A stretch of DNA of 64,000 nucleotides from JALORV01 sp963791235 (lineage in GTDB: Bacteria; Pseudomonadota; Gammaproteobacteria; Burkholderiales; Burkholderiaceae_F). This document shows, in pieces, positions 35,017-44,413 of the stretch. The position numbers and the translations under genes were made by a program. The notes beneath the pieces are model-generated. The model was not told where the DNA came from. It was given only the letters and a program-made list of their open reading frames with translations, and searched no databases. Each line of letters begins with the position of its first letter. Within the stretch, counting starts at the first letter, position 1. The DNA lies in assembly GCA_963791235.1 (NCBI GenBank), contig CAWBRW010000021.1:158519-222518 (forward strand), in the 5' to 3' direction.

Positions 35017-35348
35017 TGAAAAGCCCGCTGTCAAGCGGTTTTCTCCGCGATCTGTCGCGCCTAGGATTTGTCTCCGTCAGGCCTGCGGCAGACCCATGGC
35101 AGAACCCGTAACTCTCAGAAGTGGCGCCGTTCGGCTGGCCGTTCTCATTGAAGTTGCAAGCTCCCCTCTGATGTAAGAGGGGCAGGTCTTGCAGGTATTT
35201 TGAGGACCTACAGCACCGTCGGCCACCCACTGACGCGGAGGATCGCAAGACATCCGGTGGTCGTTACTTGTCGCGAGGGCCGGGGAGTCAGCGACGCGCT
35301 ATCGAGTACGGGGTTCGTATCGCCCGAGTTCAGTCGCCCTGCAAAGCC
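35017..35348. other. Spacer with hairpin between arsR and the cytochrome gene
   Basis: 332 nt without a credible gene. A hairpin, CCCCTCT-GATGTA-AGAGGGG (35163-35182), is the only clear structure. It might end leftward transcription from the cytochrome gene, but no T-tract follows. Confidence 0.45.
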
Positions 35349-36176
35349 TCAGTTGCGCGCATCCCTGGGCTTATTGCCCTTGGCGTAGTCGTTCCTGGCT
35401 GCGGCGTAAGCGGGACGCGGCTGATGGGTCATGAAGTCAGCGACATCGATCGCATCCTGATCGGTGAGCGAGCCACCTTGCCCGAGTGGCATGTTGTGCT
35501 TGATGAACGCTGCTGCCGTATAGGTTCGTGCCAGGCCAGCTCCGATGTTGAAGGACCCATTGCCCCAGACCGGAGGAAACAGATAGCCGCCAGCCGAATT
35601 CCTGGTGCCTTCGCCGTTGGTGCCATGACAACTCGCGCACTTTTCACCATAGATCTGCTTGCCCCGGGCGCGATCGGGCTTCAAGGCCGTGTCGACCTTT
35701 CCCATGCCACGCCCTTCGACCTCAGTGCCCACGGGAACGCCTGTCGACAGCCACTGCATGTACATCAGGATCGCGTTCATTTCCTTTGAGTCATAGGCCA
35801 GCGGCTTGCCGTTCATCGATCGCTGGAAACAGTCGTTCACCCGCTCCTGCAACGAATCGATCGTGCCGCTTCGCTGTCGGTACTCCGGAAATACGCCCCA
35901 CAGGCCGACATACGGCGCCGCTGACGCCGTCGTGCCGGCCCCGATGTGGCAATTGGTGCAGTTGAGTCCGTTGCCGACGTTGTTGGGCAGCAGCTTGCGA
36001 GTGTCGGTGATCAGCGCCTTACCAAGCTTGATCGCCTCGCCCTCTGGCCCGCTTGGAATTATGCTCTCCGCAGGCACCTTGAAAGGCGCTGGCTCGGTTG
36101 CGTGGACGGAGCAAAACGGCGTGACGGATAACAGCAGCAGGATGTGGATCGCGCTCGATCTGAACGACGCGGACAT
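35349..36176 (-). CDS. Dihaem c-type cytochrome, TsdA (thiosulfate dehydrogenase)-like
   Basis: 275 residues with a signal peptide (IHILLLLSVTPFCSVHA). Two haem c motifs: CTNCH (about 73-77) and CASCH (about 182-186). Between them NDCFQRSMNGKPL matches the conserved region of TsdA holding its unusual cysteine haem ligand, and SGTIDSLQERV precedes it. TsdA joins two thiosulfates to tetrathionate in the periplasm; a related dihaem electron carrier is the alternative. It is the last gene of the leftward run from 40592, 51 nt after the amidase, though perhaps unrelated in function. Confidence 0.72.
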   Translation of the reverse strand: MSASFRSSAIHILLLLSVTPFCSVHATEPAPFKVPAESIIPSGPEGEAIKLGKALITDTRKLLPNNVGNGLNCTNCHIGAGTTASAAPYVGLWGVFPEYRQRSGTIDSLQERVNDCFQRSMNGKPLAYDSKEMNAILMYMQWLSTGVPVGTEVEGRGMGKVDTALKPDRARGKQIYGEKCASCHGTNGEGTRNSAGGYLFPPVWGNGSFNIGAGLARTYTAAAFIKHNMPLGQGGSLTDQDAIDVADFMTHQPRPAYAAARNDYAKGNKPRDARN

Positions 36177-36227
36177 GGTTGGTCCTGGGAAGAATGGCTT
36201 CAGTCCGGGAGCGTAAGCGAAGGTGAT

Positions 36228-37628
36228 CTATACGCCGAGCACTGATGCCAGTTGTGGCGCGCGTCGATGCCATTGCGTCACCTGCTGGAACGCCATTCCC
36301 GCGCGTAGCAGCGTCGCTTCGGTTCGCGCTCTACCCAGCAGCTGCACGCCAACGGGCAGGCCGTCGGAGGAAAAGCCCGCCGGCAAGGACAGCGCGCACG
36401 CGTCCAGGTAGTTGCCCGCGCGCGTGAAGCTCGCCAGCGGAGTCACGCTCTCGTCCACGGCATCGACCGGGCAGGCGGGCATCGGCACTGTCGGTGTCAG
36501 CAGCGCGTCGCAGTTCCGCATCCAGTCGATCCATTGCGCACACGCCGCGCGCCGGTGGGCCAGGGCGTCGGTGTAGTCGGCCGTGCCGACTGCCTTGCCG
36601 CCCAGCACGCGCCGCCGAACAGCCGCGCCGATCGGCAGTTGTTCGTCCTCGATGTAGGCACGGTGCACCGCATACGCCTCAGCGGCGGTCAACTGGCCGT
36701 TGCGACGCATCAGGTCGCCGAAGATAAAGGGAAAGTGACGCTCGACGACTGCGGCGCCAAGCTCACGCAGCACGCGCTGCGCATCGTCAATGGCGGACGC
36801 CACATCACGCTCGACCGCGATCGGGTACTGCTCGGGCGACAGGACCGTGATACGCATGCCGGCGAGCGACACACCGTCGGAGGCCGCGCAGCCCGCGAAC
36901 TGTCGAGCGGCATCGGACTCCGGGCCGAGCATCGCCGCGCATAACAGTGCGGCATCTTCCGCGCTGCGCGTCATCGGCCCGATCGTGTCGAGCGTCTGGG
37001 ACAGTGGAAACGCGCCCTCGGTGCTGATCAGGCCGCCGCTGGTCTTCAGGCCCGTGATGCCGTTCAATGCCGCCGGGATGCGCACCGACCCGCCGGTGTC
37101 GGACCCAATCGCCGCCGGAGCGAGTCCCGCCGCGACCGCAACTCCGGAGCCGCTGGATGAACCGCCCGGCACGCGATGCGTGTCGAGGTCCCACGGGTTC
37201 CATGGCGTCCCGAGATGCGGATTGGGCCCCCAGGTGCCGAACGCGAACTCGACCATCTGCGTCTTGCCGAGCGGCACCAGGCCCGCCGCGAGCAGGTTGC
37301 GAACAACGGTGGCCGTTTTTGTGCTGCGACGCTCCTTCCACAGCGCCGAACCCACGCCGGTCGGGCAGCCTTCGATCTCGAGCAGGTCCTTCAGTGCGAT
37401 CGGCAGGCCGTCGAGCCGACCCAGCGTCACGCCGCTGGCGCGCCGCTCATCCGCTGCACGCGCGTGGCGCCGTGTGAGTTCCTCGTCGACATGCACGAAC
37501 GCGTTGAGCTTTCGATTGGCGTGCCGGATCCGATGCAGGTACAGGTCGGCCAATTCCAGCGCGCTGGTCGAGCCGCGCGCAAGCGCAGCCGACAATTCGG
37601 TCAAAGTGGCGAAGGGATCGATCGGCAT
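36228..37628 (-). CDS. Amidase (amidase-signature family)
   Basis: 466 residues with the Ser-cisSer-Lys triad in place: Lys 80 (PIALKDLLE), Ser 157 (PGGSSSGSG) and Ser 181 (GSDTGGSVR). The length is normal. It hydrolyses an amide to acid plus ammonia or amine; GatA-like and aryl-amidase members are similar. The context, 16 nt after the M81 peptidase and two genes after a D-aminoacylase, suggests it releases ammonia from acyl-amino-acid amides or small peptides. No signal peptide, so cytoplasmic. Confidence 0.92.
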   Translation of the reverse strand: MPIDPFATLTELSAALARGSTSALELADLYLHRIRHANRKLNAFVHVDEELTRRHARAADERRASGVTLGRLDGLPIALKDLLEIEGCPTGVGSALWKERRSTKTATVVRNLLAAGLVPLGKTQMVEFAFGTWGPNPHLGTPWNPWDLDTHRVPGGSSSGSGVAVAAGLAPAAIGSDTGGSVRIPAALNGITGLKTSGGLISTEGAFPLSQTLDTIGPMTRSAEDAALLCAAMLGPESDAARQFAGCAASDGVSLAGMRITVLSPEQYPIAVERDVASAIDDAQRVLRELGAAVVERHFPFIFGDLMRRNGQLTAAEAYAVHRAYIEDEQLPIGAAVRRRVLGGKAVGTADYTDALAHRRAACAQWIDWMRNCDALLTPTVPMPACPVDAVDESVTPLASFTRAGNYLDACALSLPAGFSSDGLPVGVQLLGRARTEATLLRAGMAFQQVTQWHRRAPQLASVLGV

Positions 37629-37644
37629 GCGTCAGAGCAGTGTG

Positions 37645-39150
37645 TCAGGCGTAGGTGGTGCCCGGATCGAGCGGATAGATCGGTCGCCGCACGCGCTCAA
37701 ACCGGAATAGCCCGTAGTCGGAACTCGTCACGCCACGGCTGTCACACTCGACCAGGCCGCCCGCGATCGGCTCGAAGCTCGGTCGGCAGTACATCCGCGA
37801 CTTCAGAATCAAATAGTCGAAGCGCGTGGGATCGACGCCCGCACTGGTGAAGACGCCGAGGTCGAGCGGCTCCATCGGACGTTCGGTCACTACCACGGTG
37901 AAGGCATCCGTCTCGAGCACGGCGGTGCGTCCCATGGTCCACGTCTCACCGGTGTAGATCGGTCCGGTGATGCGGAAGCGCCCGTCCGTAAGCGCGCGGA
38001 CTCGCGCACGAACGCGCAGCCGCGCGCGCGGGTCGGAGCCGAAGCCGAGCGGGCGCACGTTGCCGAGCTCGATGTCCAGTGTCGCGCCGAGCCCCGCCGT
38101 CGAGGCGGCCGCTACGGCGGCCGGATCGCACAAGGGGCCGACACCGATGTTCGACAGTCCCTGACGCAAGCATTCCTCCAGCACGTCGGTGGTGTCGCAC
38201 GTCCCGCCCGACATGACGTTGTCGCCGTGGTCGAGCAGCAGCATCGGCCGTCCCCCAGCCTGCGCCTTCAGCGCACGCGCCTGCGCCACGCTGTCGGCGA
38301 GCGGCACGCTGGTGTAGACGAAGCCGTCGCGCTCGCGCCAGATGGCTAGCGCGAGATCGCCTGCGGCCCGTTGTGCCTCGTCTTGTGAACGGCCGACGGT
38401 CACCACGCTGACGCCTGCATCCTGGAAGTCGGCGAGCGAGAAGCCGGCGAACACCGTGGCGGCCAGCAATCCGTTGCGCTCGAACTCGCGCGCGCTCTCG
38501 ACGGCGCGCTGCATCGCGCCTTCACCGGTCGCGCTGCGCAGCGTGTGCGACAGCAGCGGCGGCTGGGCCCAGGCCACGTGGGGGCGCGGCCCGCCGTCGA
38601 GCCATTCAAACAACAGGCGGGCCGCGTGGACGCCCGTCTCGTACATGTCGATGTGCGGGTAGGTCTTGAAGCCGACGATCACGTCCGCCGCATCGATCAT
38701 CGGCTGGGTGATGTTGCCGTGCAGATCGAGCGCGACCGCCAGCGGCGTGTCCGGAGCGACCGCGCGAATGCGGCGCAGCAGTTCGCCTTCACCGTCGTCG
38801 AAGCGCTCGGTGACCATCGCACCATGCAGATCGAGCAGGATCGCGTCGCAGCCGGCCTGCATGGCCCCGACGATCGCTTCGGCGAGATGCTCAAACGCGG
38901 CGGCATGGACGCGCCCGCTCGGATTTGCGGTCGCGTTGACGGCCACCGACAGCGCCGCGCCGCGTGACTCGGCCGCGTCGATGAAGGCACCGAGCGCGGT
39001 CCGGCTGCCTTTTGCCTGCGCATGGGCCGCGGCGCCGAACGTGGGTCCATCCGGACCGAAGGACGCGAGCGGGGTGGGAACCGGCGAGAACGTGTTGGTC
39101 TCGTGGTTCATGCGCGCGGCGACGATCTTCAGCGGCATGGCTTCCTTCAT
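37645..39150 (-). CDS. M81-family metallopeptidase (MlrC-like)
   Basis: 501 residues. Family motifs: NHETNTFSP near residue 16, ILLDLHGAMV, VALDLHGNIT, GFKTYPHIDMYETG, and LLLDHGDNVMSGGTCDTT. These supply the Glu, Asp and His zinc ligands. MlrC was described from microcystin degradation, where it cleaves linear fragments, but most homologues sit beside peptide transporters in organisms without that trait. ATG 39150 overlaps the D-aminoacylase stop (ATGA), showing translational coupling. Probably a cytoplasmic peptidase for peptides delivered by the divergent ABC importer. Confidence 0.9.
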   Translation of the reverse strand: MKEAMPLKIVAARMNHETNTFSPVPTPLASFGPDGPTFGAAAHAQAKGSRTALGAFIDAAESRGAALSVAVNATANPSGRVHAAAFEHLAEAIVGAMQAGCDAILLDLHGAMVTERFDDGEGELLRRIRAVAPDTPLAVALDLHGNITQPMIDAADVIVGFKTYPHIDMYETGVHAARLLFEWLDGGPRPHVAWAQPPLLSHTLRSATGEGAMQRAVESAREFERNGLLAATVFAGFSLADFQDAGVSVVTVGRSQDEAQRAAGDLALAIWRERDGFVYTSVPLADSVAQARALKAQAGGRPMLLLDHGDNVMSGGTCDTTDVLEECLRQGLSNIGVGPLCDPAAVAAASTAGLGATLDIELGNVRPLGFGSDPRARLRVRARVRALTDGRFRITGPIYTGETWTMGRTAVLETDAFTVVVTERPMEPLDLGVFTSAGVDPTRFDYLILKSRMYCRPSFEPIAGGLVECDSRGVTSSDYGLFRFERVRRPIYPLDPGTTYA

Positions 39151-40592
39151 CGTGCGCGCCGGATGACCTGGCCGGTGCGCGCGCCGGTATGGCGGCCCTG
39201 GTGCCAGGCCAGCGTGCCGTTCACGTATACCGATTCGATGCCGGTAGCGGGCGTCTTCGGATGCGCAAACGTGGCCGCGTCGGTGATGCGCTCGGGGTCG
39301 AACACGACGAGATCGGCGCGCATACCGGCCGCGATGCGGCCGCGGCCGGCAAGGCGAAACCGATCGGCGGGCAGTCCAGTCATCTTGTGCACGGCCTGCT
39401 CGAGCGAGAACAGGCGGCGCTGGCGCGCATAGTGGCCGAGCACGCGCGGAAACGCACCCCACAGGCGCGGGTGCGGAAATTCGTCGTGCGGCAGGCCGTC
39501 CGAACCGACCATCGTCTCCGGGTAGGCGAGGATGCGCTCGACATCGGCCTCGTCCATGTAGAAGTAGATCGCGCCGGCGGGTTGCAGCGCATCGATCAGC
39601 GCGTCGACCGGAAGACCCTCGGTGGCCGCGATTTCGTCGAGATAACGGCCGGCCGCGTCGGGCCGGGCCTTCGACCACGCAATCAACACCCGCTGCGACT
39701 GCGCCACCGCGTCCTTGCGCAGCACCGTCGACGCCGCGGTGTACGGATAGCAGTCCAGGCAGACGTCCTGCGTGCGCCGGGCGTCGTCAAGCAGCGCCAG
39801 AGTCTCGCGCGAGCGACCGAAATTCGGTCGGCCGATCACCTTGTGGTGCGAGATCACCTGGCGCACGCCGAGCGCGCCGGCGATCTCCATCGCCTCGGTC
39901 ATCGACTCGAGCACACGCTCGCCCTCGTCACGGATGTGGGAAGCGATCAGGGCCGTGGTGCCGCGCAGCGGTTCGCACACGCGGCGGATCTCGTCGGCGG
40001 TGGCGGCGTTTGCAGGTGCGTAGTACGTCCCGGTGGAGACGCCGAGCGCGCCGGCGGCGAGCGCTTCGGCAACCTGAGTCCGCATCGCGGCGATCTCGGC
40101 GTCCGTGGCCGGCCGGTCGAGTGAACTCATCGCGGTTACGCGCAGCGTGGTGTGGCCCACCAGCGCGGCGCAGTTGATGGCCGGGGGCTGGGCCTCGAGC
40201 GCCGCCAGGTAGCCGGCGAACGAGTCGAAGCTCTGCGACGGCAGCGCTCCCGCCTCGGCCGCAACGAGGTTCAACGGTGGCACCGCCATTTTGTCGCCGA
40301 GCGGCGCCAGGCTGATGCCGCAGTTGCCGGTCACGACCGTGGTGACGCCCTGGCTGAGCTTCGGAGTCATCGATGGATCGGAGAGCAGCAGGCGGTCGTC
40401 GTGCGTGTGCACGTCGATGAAGCCGGGAGCGAGCACGAGGCCGTCGAGGTCGACCACCTCGCCTGTTCCGACCGGTGGCGCAGCGCCGACAGCGGTGATC
40501 ACGCCGTCCCGCACGGCGACGTCGGCACGACGCGGGAGCGCGCCGGTCCCGTCGACGACGAGGCCGCCGCGTAGAAGTACGGTGGTGGACAT
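39147..40592 (-). CDS. D-aminoacylase (N-acyl-D-amino-acid deacylase)
   Basis: 481 residues of the amidohydrolase superfamily: GFIDVHTHDDRLLL (HxH metal site), TGNCGISLAP (bridging cysteine), ASHIRDEGERVLESM and QVISHHKVIGRPNFGR (histidine ligands), and MVGSDGLPHDEFPHPR (aspartate), all as in D-aminoacylases. It removes the acyl group from N-acyl-D-amino acids. Upstream frames run open to 41036, but ATG 40592 fits the family N-terminus. Coupled by ATGA overlap to the M81 peptidase. Divergent from the peptide importer. Confidence 0.93.
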   Translation of the reverse strand: MSTTVLLRGGLVVDGTGALPRRADVAVRDGVITAVGAAPPVGTGEVVDLDGLVLAPGFIDVHTHDDRLLLSDPSMTPKLSQGVTTVVTGNCGISLAPLGDKMAVPPLNLVAAEAGALPSQSFDSFAGYLAALEAQPPAINCAALVGHTTLRVTAMSSLDRPATDAEIAAMRTQVAEALAAGALGVSTGTYYAPANAATADEIRRVCEPLRGTTALIASHIRDEGERVLESMTEAMEIAGALGVRQVISHHKVIGRPNFGRSRETLALLDDARRTQDVCLDCYPYTAASTVLRKDAVAQSQRVLIAWSKARPDAAGRYLDEIAATEGLPVDALIDALQPAGAIYFYMDEADVERILAYPETMVGSDGLPHDEFPHPRLWGAFPRVLGHYARQRRLFSLEQAVHKMTGLPADRFRLAGRGRIAAGMRADLVVFDPERITDAATFAHPKTPATGIESVYVNGTLAWHQGRHTGARTGQVIRRAR

Positions 40593-40763
40593 GTTTCCCT
40601 TGTTATCGGCTGCGTGTAGTCTGTCCCTTCGCTTCAAGCTCGGCAAATCGGCATAGCCGCGCTGCACGAAGACGGGGCGCCGGTGCACCGTGTGGGTGGC
40701 GCGAGGCAGAACGATTCCACGAGAATCGCTTGCCGCCCAGGTCGTGGTCAGCGTGCAGCGTTC

Positions 40764-40779
40764 TGGAATGCTTCTTGCG
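40764..40779 (+). promoter_or_regulatory. Sigma-54-like promoter for the peptide importer operon
   Basis: TGGAATGCTTCTTGCG matches the sigma-54 pattern TGGCACGnnnnTTGCW at nine of the twelve fixed positions, with GG and GC correctly spaced (-24/-12). It would start transcription near 40790, about 65 nt before ATG 40855. It fits nitrogen control of an ammonia-yielding pathway. No enhancer-binding protein gene is in the window. Confidence 0.45.
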
Positions 40780-40854
40780 TTAAAGCCGTCCGGTTGCGCA
40801 GAATGCGCGACGGGACGTTCGATTTTCGATTCTGCAGACGAGGAGAGGGATCTG

Positions 40855-42459
40855 ATGAGGAAGGTATTCACTGGTTGGCAGCGTCCGGGTGTGACCCTGG
40901 CGCTCGGTCTGGCGCTGACGGCGAGCGTGGTCTTCACCGGGCCCGCGGCGGCCCAGGGCAAGGTGCTGAAGTTCATTCCGGAAGCGGACCTGCGGATCCT
41001 CGATCCGATCACCACCACCGCGTACGTCACGCGCAACCACGCCTACATGGTCTACGACGTGCTGTTCGCCACCGACGCGAAGTTCCAGGTCCAGCCGCAG
41101 ATGGTCGACAAGTGGGAGGTCAGCAAGGACAACCTGACCTACACGTTCACACTGCGCGACGGTCTGAAGTTCCACGACGGCCAGCCGGTGAAGTCGGCCG
41201 ACTGCATCGCTTCCGTTGAGCGCTGGGCCAAGCGCGACGTGTTCGGCCAGCGGCTCGCGGAGATGACCGAGTCATGGACGGCGGTCGACGACAAGACCTT
41301 TCGCCTGAAACTGAAGAAGCCGTTCCCGTACGTGCTCGAGGCGCTGGGCAAGCCGTCGTCGAACGTGCCGTTCATCATGCCCGAGCGCATCGCGAAGACC
41401 GACGCCAATACGGCGATCACGGACCCGACCGGCTCCGGCCCGTTCAAGATGGTCAAGGAGCAGTGGGTCCCGGGCAACAAGGTCGTGTACGTGAAGAACA
41501 CCGACTACGTGCCGCGCAAGGAAGCGCCGTCGTGGGGTGCCGGCGGCAAGGTCGTCAAAGTTGACCGCGTTGAGTGGATCTACATCCCTGATGCCGCAAC
41601 TGCCGCCGCGGCGCTGAACAGCGGCGAGGTCGACTGGTGGCAGCAGATCCCGACCGACCTGATCCCGGTCGTTGCGAAGAACAAGGACGTCAAGGTCGAG
41701 AGCGTCGATCCGCTCGGCTCGATCGGCCTGCTGCGCTTCAATCACCTGCAGCCGCCATTTAACAACGTGAAGCTGCGCCAGGCCGTGCTGGCCGTGGTCA
41801 ACCAGAACGACTACGCGATAGCGATCGCCGGGGATGCCAAGAACGGCAAGCCCTGCCCGTCGTACTTCACCTGCGGCACACCGATGGCGAACACCGCCGG
41901 CTCGGAAGCCCTGACCGGCAAGCGCGACTTCGACCGCGCCAAGGCGCTCGTCAAGGAGTCCGGCTACAAGGGCGAGAAGATCATCCTGATGTCCGCCACC
42001 GACCAGCCGATCGTGCATTCGCAGGCGCTCGTGACCCAGGACATCCTGAAGAAGCTCGGACTGAACGTTGAACTCGCGGCCAGCGACTGGGGCACACTGA
42101 TCACGCGCCGCGGCTCGAAGGAACCGGTGGAAAAGGGCGGCTGGAGCGTGTTCCACACGTGGTTCGTCGGTCCCGACATCACGACGCCGGCGCTGAACTC
42201 GCCGCTGCGCGGCGCGGGCGAGAAGTCGTGGTTCGGCTGGCCGACCGATTCGAAGCTGGAAGAACTTCGCGATGCGTGGTTCAACGCACCGACGCAGGCC
42301 GACCAGAAGAAGATTGCCGAAGAGATGCAGAAGCGCGCCTTCGAGACCGTGCCGTATATCCCGACCGCGCAATTCATCATCCCGACCGCGTACCGCACCA
42401 ATCTGTCGGGTGTGATCATTTCGCCGGTGACCTTCATCTGGAACGTGGAGAAGAAGTAG
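40855..42459 (+). CDS. Peptide ABC transporter substrate-binding protein (family 5)
   Basis: 534 residues, with AGGAGAGG at 40841 and a signal peptide (VTLALGLALTASVVFTGPAAA). SBP_bac_5 features: FIPEADLRILDPITTTAYVT, VYDVLFATDAKFQVQPQMVDKWEVS (split), YTFTLRDGLKFHDGQPVKSAD, and FNNVKLRQAVLAVVNQNDY. It captures a peptide or a peptide-like amide in the periplasm. First gene of an eight-gene operon. A strong hairpin follows it, which would let it be made in excess of the permeases. Confidence 0.93.
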   Translation: MRKVFTGWQRPGVTLALGLALTASVVFTGPAAAQGKVLKFIPEADLRILDPITTTAYVTRNHAYMVYDVLFATDAKFQVQPQMVDKWEVSKDNLTYTFTLRDGLKFHDGQPVKSADCIASVERWAKRDVFGQRLAEMTESWTAVDDKTFRLKLKKPFPYVLEALGKPSSNVPFIMPERIAKTDANTAITDPTGSGPFKMVKEQWVPGNKVVYVKNTDYVPRKEAPSWGAGGKVVKVDRVEWIYIPDAATAAAALNSGEVDWWQQIPTDLIPVVAKNKDVKVESVDPLGSIGLLRFNHLQPPFNNVKLRQAVLAVVNQNDYAIAIAGDAKNGKPCPSYFTCGTPMANTAGSEALTGKRDFDRAKALVKESGYKGEKIILMSATDQPIVHSQALVTQDILKKLGLNVELAASDWGTLITRRGSKEPVEKGGWSVFHTWFVGPDITTPALNSPLRGAGEKSWFGWPTDSKLEELRDAWFNAPTQADQKKIAEEMQKRAFETVPYIPTAQFIIPTAYRTNLSGVIISPVTFIWNVEKK

Positions 42460-42473
42460 CGGCAGCCTAACGT

Positions 42474-42538
42474 CGCCCCGGCGCAGGCCGGGGCGAATTG
42501 ATTGTTGCCGTGATACGGTCCCGGCATTCGCCGGGACC
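42474..42538 (+). other. Two tandem hairpins after the binding-protein gene
   Basis: First stem CGCCCCGGC-gcag-GCCGGGGCG (42474-42495), second GGTCCCGGC-attc-GCCGGGACC (42517-42538). Both are perfect 9-bp stems with 4-nt loops, 15 nt after the stop and 22 nt before the next start. Probably an mRNA-stabilising or attenuating structure that sets the binding protein above the permeases; a repetitive palindromic element is also possible. Confidence 0.7.
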
Positions 42539-42559
42539 ACTGCGCGTCTCGCTTCCCCG

Positions 42560-43501
42560 ATGCTCCGCTACACGATCAATCGCCTGCTCGCCACGATTCC
42601 CGTCATGGGCGTGGTGGCGTTGTTCGTCTTCTCGCTGCTGTACATCAGTCCCGGCGACCCGGCGGCGGTGATCGCGGGTGACATCGCCACCGAGCAGGAC
42701 ATCGCAGCCATCCGTGTCCAATTGGGCCTGGATCAGCCATACCTCGTGCGCTTCGGCGGGTGGCTGGCCGACCTTGCGCGCGGCGATCTCGGCACGTCGA
42801 TCTTCACCAAGCTGCCGGTGGCGACGCTGATCGGTCAGCGCATCGAACCGACGCTGGCCTTGACGCTGTGCACGCTGATCGTCGCGGTGGGGCTTGCGGT
42901 GCCGCTCGGCGTGCTGGCCGCCGCGCGCGCCGGCGGCTGGATCGACCGTTTCGTGATGGCGCTGTCGGTGCTCGGCTTTTCGGTGCCGGTGTTCGTGATC
43001 GCCTACGGGCTCATCTTCTTCTTCTCGGTCTGGCTCGAGTGGCTGCCGGTGCAGGGATACACCAGCCTGTCCGAGGGGTTCGTGCCGTTCATCCGGCACA
43101 TGATCCTGCCGAGCGTGGCGCTGGGTCTCGTCTACATGGCACTGATCGCGCGCATCACGCGCGCGACGATGCTGGATGTGCTGGCCCAGGACTACGTGCG
43201 CACGGCCACTGCCAAGGGCCTGGCGCCCGGCACGGTGCTGATCCGGCATGCGCTGAAGAACGCGGCCGTGCCGATCGTCACTGTTATCGGCATCGGCGTG
43301 GCGCTGCTGATCGGCGGTGTCGTCGTCACCGAGACGGTGTTCGCCATTCCCGGACTCGGGCGGCTGACGGTGGACGCGATCCTGCGGCGCGATTACCCGA
43401 TCATCCAGGGCGTGACGCTGCTGTTCTCGGCGGTCTACGTGATCGTCAACCTGCTGGTCGACCTGAGTTACTCGCTGTTCGATCCGAGGATTCGGTACTG
43501 A
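42560..43501 (+). CDS. Peptide ABC transporter permease (DppB-like)
   Basis: 313 residues, with six predicted membrane helices. The DppB pattern is visible: MLRYTINRLLATIPVM, DPAAVIAGDIATEQDIAAI, LGLDQPYLVRFG, and the EAA loop RTATAKGLAPGTVLIRHALKNA. Together with the next permease it forms the membrane pore. The last codons precede the next gene by 1 nt, so the two are co-translated. Confidence 0.95.
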   Translation: MLRYTINRLLATIPVMGVVALFVFSLLYISPGDPAAVIAGDIATEQDIAAIRVQLGLDQPYLVRFGGWLADLARGDLGTSIFTKLPVATLIGQRIEPTLALTLCTLIVAVGLAVPLGVLAAARAGGWIDRFVMALSVLGFSVPVFVIAYGLIFFFSVWLEWLPVQGYTSLSEGFVPFIRHMILPSVALGLVYMALIARITRATMLDVLAQDYVRTATAKGLAPGTVLIRHALKNAAVPIVTVIGIGVALLIGGVVVTETVFAIPGLGRLTVDAILRRDYPIIQGVTLLFSAVYVIVNLLVDLSYSLFDPRIRY

Positions 43502-43502
43502 G

Positions 43503-44387
43503 ATGGCGGCTGTCGCACAGGCAGCAGCGCTGCCGAGGTCGGACTCACCGACGGTACGTAAGTTCAAGGATGCGCTGCGCCGGCATCCGACGGCGATTGC
43601 CGGCGCGATCGTTCTGCTGCTGATGGTGCTGGTCGCGATTTTCGCGCCCTGGCTCGGAACGATTGATCCGCAGGCGCTGTCGCCGATCCGTCGCCTGAAG
43701 CCGATCGGCGGGGAATTCTGGTTCGGCACCGACATGCTGGGTCGCGATGTCTACAGCCGCGTGATCTACGGCAGCCGCGTGTCGCTGACCGTCGGCTTGT
43801 CCGTGGCACTGCTGGCGACCTCGGTGGGACTCGCGATCGGGCTCGTTACCGGCTACATGCGCCGGCTCGACGCGGTGATGATGCGCGTGATGGACGGGCT
43901 GATGTCGATCCCGTCGGTGCTGCTGGCTATCGCGCTGATCTCATTGACCCGGGCGAGCCTCGAGAATGTGGTCATGGCGATCGCGATCACGGAAGTGCCA
44001 CGCGTGGTGCGGCTGGTGCGTTCGCTGGTGCTGACGTTGCGCGAGCAGCCGTACGTCGAGGCGGCGATAGCGTCCGGCACCCGGCTGCCCGCGATCCTGC
44101 TGCGACACATCCTGCCGAACACGATGGCGCCCCTGCTGGTGCAGGCGACCTATATCTGCGCTTCGGCGATGATCACCGAAGCCATCCTGTCGTTCATCGG
44201 CGCGGGCACGCCACCGAACATCCCGAGCTGGGGCAACATCATGGCCGAGGCCCGGAGCCTGATCCAGGTCGCACCGACCATCCTGCTGTTCCCGGGCCTC
44301 TTCCTGTCGCTGACTGTTCTTTCCGTCAATCTCCTCGGCGATGGCATGCGGGACGCCCTCGACCCGCGACTGGCGCGGCGCATATGA
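43503..44387 (+). CDS. Peptide ABC transporter permease (DppC-like)
   Basis: 294 residues. The N-terminal helix (HPTAIAGAIVLLLMVLVAIF) is followed by the DppC signature HFGTDMLGRD-like sequence FGTDMLGRDVYSRVIYGSR and an EAA loop (PYVEAAIASGTRLPAILLRHILPN, split here). Begins 1 nt after the DppB-like stop. Forms a heterodimer with it. Confidence 0.95.
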   Translation: MAAVAQAAALPRSDSPTVRKFKDALRRHPTAIAGAIVLLLMVLVAIFAPWLGTIDPQALSPIRRLKPIGGEFWFGTDMLGRDVYSRVIYGSRVSLTVGLSVALLATSVGLAIGLVTGYMRRLDAVMMRVMDGLMSIPSVLLAIALISLTRASLENVVMAIAITEVPRVVRLVRSLVLTLREQPYVEAAIASGTRLPAILLRHILPNTMAPLLVQATYICASAMITEAILSFIGAGTPPNIPSWGNIMAEARSLIQVAPTILLFPGLFLSLTVLSVNLLGDGMRDALDPRLARRI

Positions 44388-44413
44388 CGTCGATGAGTTT
44401 CATCGCACTTCAT

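Noticed and set aside
37645..39678. Extended 677-residue M81 protein
   Set aside because: The first 176 residues are Arg-rich shadow sequence of the D-aminoacylase gene; the family N-terminus starts at 39150.
36228..40592. Complete microcystin-degradation (mlr) cluster
   Set aside because: Only an MlrC-family protein is present; there is no MlrA protease or MlrB, and M81 proteins are common outside that pathway.
42467..43735. A 422-codon leftward ORF opposite the permeases
   Set aside because: His/Arg/Gln-rich shadow translation of the DppB/DppC genes, typical in high-GC DNA.
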